Source of the DNA: DATDRM01 sp035291705 | GTDB lineage: Bacteria > Chloroflexota > Anaerolineae > Anaerolineales > UBA4823 | Direction of reading: 5' to 3' | Assembly (NCBI GenBank): GCA_035291705.1 | Contig: DATDRM010000244.1 | Coordinates: 1-19,206, forward strand | Length of the DNA: 19,206 bases | Shown here: piece after piece, positions 14,774-19,206 of the stretch | Layout of the letters: the number at the start of each line of letters is the position of its first letter | How positions within the stretch are numbered: the first letter of the stretch is position 1 | Program-made: the position numbers and the translations under genes | Notes under the pieces: model-generated | What the model saw: only the letters and a program-made list of their open reading frames with translations | Databases searched by the model: none | What the model was told of the DNA's origin: nothing

Positions 14774-14814
14774 TATAATGTCTATCCAGGGTTGGAAGCA
14801 GGAGGCCCTTTTTG
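14774..14814 (+). promoter_or_regulatory. -10 box, ribosome site and TTG start of the envelope operon
   Basis: TATAAT (14774-14779) is a perfect -10 box without an evident -35. AGGAGG (14800-14805) lies 6 bases before TTG (14812-14814). No in-frame ATG or GTG occurs before the conserved glycosyltransferase motif, so the ribosome site decides for the TTG start. Confidence 0.6.
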
Positions 14815-15582
14815 GACGAAAAACACCGCAACCAACCAATCCCCCCCTCTAATAATATTCAACCCAATCCAGGACCGCGTGCGCGTGATTCTGTGGCAGC
14901 GATCATCCCGGCGTATGATGAAGCTGACCGGATCAGCCGGGTCCTGAAGGTATTACACCAGGTGGAATGCCTGAGTGAGATAATCGTCGTGGACGATGGA
15001 TCGAAAGACGCCACGGCGGAGGTAAGTCGACGAGAAGCGGAATTCGACCCGCGTATCCGGGTGATTAAACACCCAACCAACCTGGGTAAGGGGCAGGCTG
15101 TTTTTACCGGGTGGGGCGCAAGCCGGGCAGGCAATTTGCTGATGCTGGATGCAGATTTGATGGGCTTGCACCCCCAGCACGTATTGGATTTGATCCAACC
15201 GGTTTTGGATGGCCAGGCGGACATGACTATCGGGCAATTTCGGGGCGGAGATTGGAAAACAGACCTGAGTCAGCGGTTCGCGCCCTGGTTGAGCGGGCAG
15301 CGCTGCCTGCGGGCGGAGCTCCTACAGACGCTCTCACCTAAGGCGGCAGCCGGATATGGGATCGAGACTGCCCTGACGGTCGCGGCCCAAATCAATGGCT
15401 GGCGGTGCAGGCGGGTCTTGCTGCATGGCGCCTGGCACATCCCTGGCGAGCTGCGGCGAGGCCTTTGGCGGGGGGTTAAGACGAAAGCCAGGATGTACGC
15501 CCAGATCGTTTCTGCCTGGTATCTTGCAGGTGGGCTGCACAGGTTCAGGGGGCGTTCTCGCCTGCGGCCACGCCCAGGATAA
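14812..15582 (+). CDS. Family 2 glycosyltransferase (polyprenyl-phosphate sugar transferase-like)
   Basis: This is a GT-A fold glycosyltransferase that probably moves a sugar from a nucleotide sugar to a lipid or envelope acceptor at the inner face of the membrane. The 256-residue product has a polar, proline-rich N-terminus (1-25), then 'AAIIPAYDEADRI' (29-41), 'IIVVDDGSKDAT' (57-68), 'NLGKGQAVFTG' and the metal-binding DAD (113-115). These resemble DPM1/DolP-glucose synthase-type enzymes. There is no C-terminal membrane segment, and the tail is arginine-rich (RFRGRSRLRPRPG), which could bind acidic lipid heads. The start is TTG with a near-perfect AGGAGG. The next gene begins 17 bases after the stop. 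The sugar and acceptor are not known. The neighbours suggest a membrane glycolipid. Confidence 0.88.
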   Translation: MDEKHRNQPIPPSNNIQPNPGPRARDSVAAIIPAYDEADRISRVLKVLHQVECLSEIIVVDDGSKDATAEVSRREAEFDPRIRVIKHPTNLGKGQAVFTGWGASRAGNLLMLDADLMGLHPQHVLDLIQPVLDGQADMTIGQFRGGDWKTDLSQRFAPWLSGQRCLRAELLQTLSPKAAAGYGIETALTVAAQINGWRCRRVLLHGAWHIPGELRRGLWRGVKTKARMYAQIVSAWYLAGGLHRFRGRSRLRPRPG

Positions 15583-15599
15583 TCCCCGGCTATTCCTTC

Positions 15600-16637
15600 A
15601 TGGTTGCGAATAATTTAACGCCATCAAGCCGTTCCTCGAGAAAGGGAAGCCTAACATGGCTGAAAAGGGTCTTATCCCTGGCTTTATTTGGCGTGCTGGT
15701 CTATTTCTTCTTGCCTCTGGTGAAGGAGATCAAGGCAGCCGCAGAGCTGTTTTGGACGGCAAATTGGATCTGGTTGGGCGTCGCCCTCCTGGTCCAGGTG
15801 ATCTCGTACACTTCTCTGACCTGGCTGAATGCCCTGGCTCTCGAACCCTTCTCGGGCAAGATCAAGTTCGGTACATTGGCTGCTGTGCTAACTTCAATGG
15901 CTTTCATCCAAATTGCTATCCCGAGTGCGGGATTGAGTGGGGTGGCATTACGCGTCCATCTGTTGCGTAAATACAGTTATGCTCCAGAAGAATCGCTTTT
16001 CTCTCTGATGGTCGAAACGGTTTTAGAAATCATTGCGCTGGTATCGGTAGCTTTATTGGGGGTCGCGTATCTTTTACAAATTGGTGGGTTGTCAGTTAAG
16101 GATGTGGCGTTATTCTCTTTTTTATGCGTATTTTTGGCTGGGGTGTTGTGGTATGGTTGGTGGCTGCTCAACCATCCGGCGCGCAGCCAGATCATTCTTG
16201 CCAGAGTGGTTGCCGGGTGGAACCGCAGCGCGGGTCGCTTCCGTCGATTGGACTATAACCAGTTAAAGGAACGCCTAGCTCTGTTTCAAGAGAACCTGAC
16301 CAAATACCAGTTGACCTCTTTTGTGAAGCTCGTTCTGGCTGCCTATGGAAAAGTGATCCTGGATGTGCTCACCTTAGGCGCCTGTTTCTATCTGTTCCGT
16401 TACGCTATTTCCCTGCCCACATTGTTCTTAGGGTATGGGTTGATCCTGACTTTCAGCGGATCGTCAGCCCTTCCGGGAGGTGCAGGGATGACGGATGCCT
16501 TTGTGCCGGTGCTCTTCTCCTGGATCAGTGTGCCGGGCGCCGTAGCCCTTGTGGCCGGGCTGACTTACCGGCTGATCGCCTTCTGGTTGGTGCGCTTTGC
16601 CGGCTTTATCAGCTGGCAGGTCCTGGAGAACCGCTGA
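15600..16637 (+). CDS. Lysylphosphatidylglycerol synthase-type TM / flippase-like membrane protein (UPF0104)
   Basis: This 345-residue integral membrane protein belongs to the broad AglD/UPF0104/LPG-synthase-TM group. Members include lipid flippases and membrane partners of glycosyltransferases. Predicted membrane segments lie at about 23-41, 52-76, 87-107, 135-162, 170-190, 235-262, 268-290 and 305-335. 'SGSSALPGGAGMTDAF' near residue 290 matches the family's conserved Pro/Gly-rich loop. The soluble lysyltransferase domain of true MprF proteins is absent, so it is not a lysyl-PG synthase. ATG at 15600 begins a basic leader before the first helix; no good ribosome site is seen. Its stop overlaps the next start by one base (TGATG). 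It probably acts with the glycosyltransferase in front of it, but the cargo is unknown. Confidence 0.85.
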   Translation: MVANNLTPSSRSSRKGSLTWLKRVLSLALFGVLVYFFLPLVKEIKAAAELFWTANWIWLGVALLVQVISYTSLTWLNALALEPFSGKIKFGTLAAVLTSMAFIQIAIPSAGLSGVALRVHLLRKYSYAPEESLFSLMVETVLEIIALVSVALLGVAYLLQIGGLSVKDVALFSFLCVFLAGVLWYGWWLLNHPARSQIILARVVAGWNRSAGRFRRLDYNQLKERLALFQENLTKYQLTSFVKLVLAAYGKVILDVLTLGACFYLFRYAISLPTLFLGYGLILTFSGSSALPGGAGMTDAFVPVLFSWISVPGAVALVAGLTYRLIAFWLVRFAGFISWQVLENR

Positions 16638-18205
16638 TGCTCTCGAAAACAAAGCATAGATACCTCTCCTTTGCCGTTTTTGCGTCCGGCATGACCACCC
16701 TGGCGGTTGAGCTTTCCGCCTCACGCCTGCTTGGCAATGTGTTTGGCACCAGCAATATGGTATGGGCGAGCATTATCGGCCTGATCTTGATTTATCTGAC
16801 CGCCGGTTATTTCCTCGGTGGGTGGTGGGCAGACCGGTCACCGCAGCTGGGTACCCTGTACAAGATCATGGCCTGGGGCGGCTTTACGGTCGGCCTGGTG
16901 CCGGTGATCGCCCGGCCTGTCTTGCGCCTGGCGGCGGACGCCTTCGATCAATTGCAGGTCGGCGTGCTCTTCGGAGCGTTTGGCAGCGTGTTGATCCTCT
17001 TTGTTCTCCCGGTCACATTGTTGGGAACGATCTCGCCGTTTGCCATCCGCCTGGCGATCGGCAGCCCGGCTGAAGCGGGTCGGGTGTCCGGCCGGATTTA
17101 TGCCATCTCGACGCTCGGCTCATTTGTCGGCACATTCCTGCCGGTCTTGTTGTTGATCCCGACCATCGGCACCACGGACACGTTCCTGGTCTTCAGCGGT
17201 TTCCTGACCCTGGTGGCGATCGGCGGTCTTTGGTCTGCGAGCGGTTGGAGGGCGGCTGTGCCCTGGTTGTGGATGCTGCTGCTGCTGATTTTATTGGGCT
17301 TGTTTGGGACCAGGCGAGGGATTAAGGAAAGCGCGGGGCAAATCTATGAAAGCGAGTCGGCTTACAATTATATCCAGGTGCTCGAGAAAGACGGTTATCG
17401 CTACTTGCGGTTGAACGATGGGCAGGGGGTGCACTCCATGTATCACCCGACCGATTTGATGTATGCGGGCCCCTGGATGCAGTTCCTGGCGGCGCCCTTT
17501 TTTAATGCTCCACGCTTTGCGCCGGAGCAGGTGGAGAGCATGGCGATCGTCGGTCTGGCAGCTGGGACGACTGCACGCCAGGCGACGGCGGCTTACGGGC
17601 CGATCCCGATCGATGGGTTCGAGATCGATCCCGAGATCATCGCCGTCGGGCGCAAGTATTTCGACATGAACGCGCCCAACCTGAATGCCATTGCCCAGGA
17701 TGGCCGTTGGGGGTTGGAACACAGCTCACGCCGCTACACGATTATCGGGGTAGACGCCTACCGCCCGCCCTATATCCCTTGGCACCTGACGACGCGCGAG
17801 TTCTTCCAGATCGCCAGGGATCACCTGACCAGGGAGGGCGTCCTGGTGATCAATGTCGGCCGGGCGCCAGACGACCGGCGCTTGATCGATGGGTTGGTGG
17901 GGACGATCCGCACTCTCTTCCCTTCAATTTATGTGATGGATGTGCCAGGGACGTTCAACAGCGTGGTGTATGCCACCCTCCAGCCGACAACTGTAGAGAA
18001 CTTATACGGCAACCTGGTCTATCTGAGCGAGCGCGGGGATGTGCATCCCCTGCTGATCGAGGCCGCCAGGCTGGCTGCGCTGAATATGCAGCCAACACCC
18101 GCTGCGACGACCGTTTTCACCGACGACCGGGCGCCGATCGAGTGGATCACAAACAATATGATCCTCAGGTTTGTGTTATTTGGAGATATGGAGGTATTGC
18201 AATGA
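16637..18205 (+). CDS. Fused MFS-like membrane / spermidine synthase-like protein
   Basis: The 522-residue product joins two modules. Residues 1-223 form about seven hydrophobic segments ('TLAVELSASRLLG', 'LILIYLTAGYFLGGWWADRSP', 'GRIYAISTLGSFVGTFLPVLLL'), as in the fused MFS/spermidine-synthase family. Residues 235-510 form a Rossmann-type spermidine-synthase-like domain: 'YNYIQVLE', 'LRLNDGQGVHSMYHP', 'IVGLAAGTTARQ' (304-315), acidic Glu329 in 'GFEID', 'DGR' (355-357) and 'GVDAYRPPYIPWHLTT' with Asp373. The usual GGGDG nucleotide loop of SpeE is replaced by GLAAGTT, so polyamine synthesis is uncertain. Another SAM- or decarboxy-SAM-dependent transfer at the membrane is possible. Start and stop overlap both neighbours (TGATG and ATGA), showing a tightly coupled operon. 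Confidence 0.88.
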   Translation: MLSKTKHRYLSFAVFASGMTTLAVELSASRLLGNVFGTSNMVWASIIGLILIYLTAGYFLGGWWADRSPQLGTLYKIMAWGGFTVGLVPVIARPVLRLAADAFDQLQVGVLFGAFGSVLILFVLPVTLLGTISPFAIRLAIGSPAEAGRVSGRIYAISTLGSFVGTFLPVLLLIPTIGTTDTFLVFSGFLTLVAIGGLWSASGWRAAVPWLWMLLLLILLGLFGTRRGIKESAGQIYESESAYNYIQVLEKDGYRYLRLNDGQGVHSMYHPTDLMYAGPWMQFLAAPFFNAPRFAPEQVESMAIVGLAAGTTARQATAAYGPIPIDGFEIDPEIIAVGRKYFDMNAPNLNAIAQDGRWGLEHSSRRYTIIGVDAYRPPYIPWHLTTREFFQIARDHLTREGVLVINVGRAPDDRRLIDGLVGTIRTLFPSIYVMDVPGTFNSVVYATLQPTTVENLYGNLVYLSERGDVHPLLIEAARLAALNMQPTPAATTVFTDDRAPIEWITNNMILRFVLFGDMEVLQ

Positions 18206-18930
18206 AGCCTGGTGCGCGCGGACAAACTGGCCAGAGATCGGTTTTATTCTATAGAATCCTCGCCGGGGTGGTTAGCCTAATAGTGCTCGTGGCACTGGTT
18301 TTAACCGTGGTGCGAGTGCTGTTAACCCCCATCTTCGTAAACATTGAATATCGCACCCCAAATTTCCCAGACGACCCATATGGTTTCTCACAGGCTGACC
18401 GCCTGTATTGGTCGCAGATCGCCCTGGACTACCTGCTCAACCAGGCGGGGATCTCATTCCTGGGTGATTTGCGTTTCGCAGACGGTTCTCCGGTGTATAA
18501 CGAACGCGAGCTCGGCCATATGGTTGATGTAAAGATCGTGGTTACAGGCGCCCTGCGTGTCTGGTACGCCAGCCTCCTGGCGCTGCTCCTGCTGGGTTTA
18601 TGGGCCTGGCGTGCCCGGTGGTGGCTTACCTTCCGCCAGGCTCTCTCCAGGGGCGGCTGGCTGACGGTGATATTCGTCGGGGTGATCATCCCGATCGTGC
18701 TGGTTGGTTTTGGTGTGTTCTTCGTGGCTTTCCACGAAGTCTTCTTCGACCCTGGTACCTGGGTTTTCCGCTATTCTGACACACTGATCCGCCTGTTTCC
18801 GGAGCGCTTCTGGCGAGACGCCTTCCTGGCGATCGCCGCGCTGTCACTGGTTGGTGGGCTGGCCGTGGCATTGGGCCTACGGCGGAAAGCGTCGCCTTTA
18901 GAATCAAATCGTGATTCTTCAGATCGATGA
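18202..18930 (+). CDS. TIGR01906 family (DUF1461) integral membrane protein
   Basis: This 242-residue protein has four predicted membrane helices (about 18-40, 117-137, 152-176, 207-226) and a large outside loop (about 41-115) containing 'NIEYRTPNFPDDPYGFS' and 'YLLNQAG'. The signature 'FHEVFFDPGTWVFRYSDTLIRLFPERFW' region (177-204) is typical of TIGR01906 proteins, whose function is unknown. The same frame is open for another 165 codons upstream, but that part is an out-of-frame reading of the preceding gene. ATG at 18202 is chosen because GGAGG (18190-18194) lies 7 bases before it and it overlaps the previous stop (ATGA). It is the last gene of the envelope operon. A palindrome follows 24 bases after the stop. 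Confidence 0.88.
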   Translation: MKPGARGQTGQRSVLFYRILAGVVSLIVLVALVLTVVRVLLTPIFVNIEYRTPNFPDDPYGFSQADRLYWSQIALDYLLNQAGISFLGDLRFADGSPVYNERELGHMVDVKIVVTGALRVWYASLLALLLLGLWAWRARWWLTFRQALSRGGWLTVIFVGVIIPIVLVGFGVFFVAFHEVFFDPGTWVFRYSDTLIRLFPERFWRDAFLAIAALSLVGGLAVALGLRRKASPLESNRDSSDR

Positions 18931-18954
18931 AAATGGGTATAAGCAGATCCTTCA

Positions 18955-18983
18955 GCATATTTGCATTTCAAATGCAAATATGC
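18955..18983. terminator. 29-base palindrome between convergent genes, probable bidirectional terminator
   Basis: Arms of 14 bases (18955-18968 and 18970-18983) are exact reverse complements around a single central C. As RNA it would form a 13-bp stem with a TCA loop. It sits 24 bases after the TIGR01906 stop and 15 bases after the stop of the convergent mutase gene. No T tract follows on either side, so it could also be a protein-binding site or processing signal. Confidence 0.65.
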
Positions 18984-18998
18984 AGAGATGTCCATGGC

Positions 18999-19206
18999 TT
19001 ACGCCCCGAACTTCTCCAACCTCCCGGCGTGGGCTAATGCCAAGGGCATGGCATCCAGCGCCGGTAAATTCCCCAGGCCGCCGCGGGCGCAGGCGCGCTC
19101 ACCGAACCGGGTCTGGTCATCCGGGCGGACGGTGGCCGGCGCCCAGAGCAGGAAAGGCACCGGATGCCAGGAATGCGTGCGCAGGCGGGTGGGTGTCGAA
19201 TGGTCG
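18999..19206 (-). CDS. apgM: 2,3-bisphosphoglycerate-independent phosphoglycerate mutase, archaeal type (C-terminal fragment)
   Basis: The minus strand is open from the right edge to the stop at 18999-19001, giving the last 68 residues of a protein. The segment begins 'DHSTPTRLRTHSWHPVPFLL', continues with 'FGERACARGGLGNLPALDAMPLALAHA' in pieces and ends 'GRLEKFGA'. This is the C-terminus of the ApgM/aPGAM branch of the alkaline-phosphatase superfamily, which interconverts 3- and 2-phosphoglycerate in glycolysis with metal ions. The Asp-His pair and 'HSWHP' supply metal ligands in this fold. The gene is cut by the window edge, so its start and neighbours cannot be seen. It has no start codon in the window and is easily missed. 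Confidence 0.85.
   Translation of the reverse strand, partial: DHSTPTRLRTHSWHPVPFLLWAPATVRPDDQTRFGERACARGGLGNLPALDAMPLALAHAGRLEKFGA

Noticed and set aside
14755..14775. tRNA T-arm-like GGTTCGATT
   Set aside because: No acceptor, D or anticodon stems can be paired around it.
17707..18201. Upstream extension of the TIGR01906 frame
   Set aside because: This part overlaps the conserved C-terminal half of the spermidine-synthase-like gene in another frame. GGAGG and the ATGA overlap place the real start at 18202.

Overview
The window looks like a chromosomal segment from a Chloroflexota bacterium, most likely of the Anaerolineae type. This is an inference from GC-rich coding DNA, a lipoprotein with a Thr-Glu-Ala-Pro linker, secreted proteins carrying a 'YLPL.LKN'-like motif, an archaeal-type phosphoglycerate mutase and the alaS/ruvX/mltG gene order. 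No rRNA, tRNA, CRISPR array, insertion sequence or prophage block was seen. The window is almost entirely coding, and no gene-free stretch exceeds 300 bases.

Layout. (1) 1-1902, minus strand: a polar amino acid ABC importer. The permease (1030-1902) is transcribed first, followed by a 243-base leader with hairpins and octamer repeats and then the lipoprotein binding protein, which runs off the left edge. (2) 1903-2005: a compact divergent promoter region whose two promoters both predict leaderless mRNAs. (3) 2006-5934, plus strand: folC, overlapping lon by 4 bases, closed by a 16-bp perfect hairpin. (4) 5987-14586, minus strand: a probable long operon alaS > membrane protein with a baseplate-J-like domain > ruvX > mltG > two tandem, duplicated, secreted glucose/sorbosone-dehydrogenase-like beta-propellers. 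(5) 14587-14811: divergent promoters. (6) 14812-18930, plus strand: a tightly packed envelope operon of family-2 glycosyltransferase, LPG-synthase/flippase-like membrane protein, fused MFS/spermidine-synthase-like protein and TIGR01906 membrane protein. (7) 18955-18983: a 29-base palindrome between convergent genes. (8) 18999-19206, minus strand: the C-terminal end of an archaeal-type phosphoglycerate mutase.

The most unusual points are: an in-frame Ser/Thr-rich insertion in the AlaRS editing domain whose DNA is bounded by a 10-bp inverted repeat; a phage-baseplate-like domain built into a membrane-anchored, non-phage protein translationally coupled to alaS; a surface-protein motif inserted into the same loop of both beta-propellers; heptamer and octamer repeats filling the intergenic gaps; and the four-gene envelope operon, whose product is not known.
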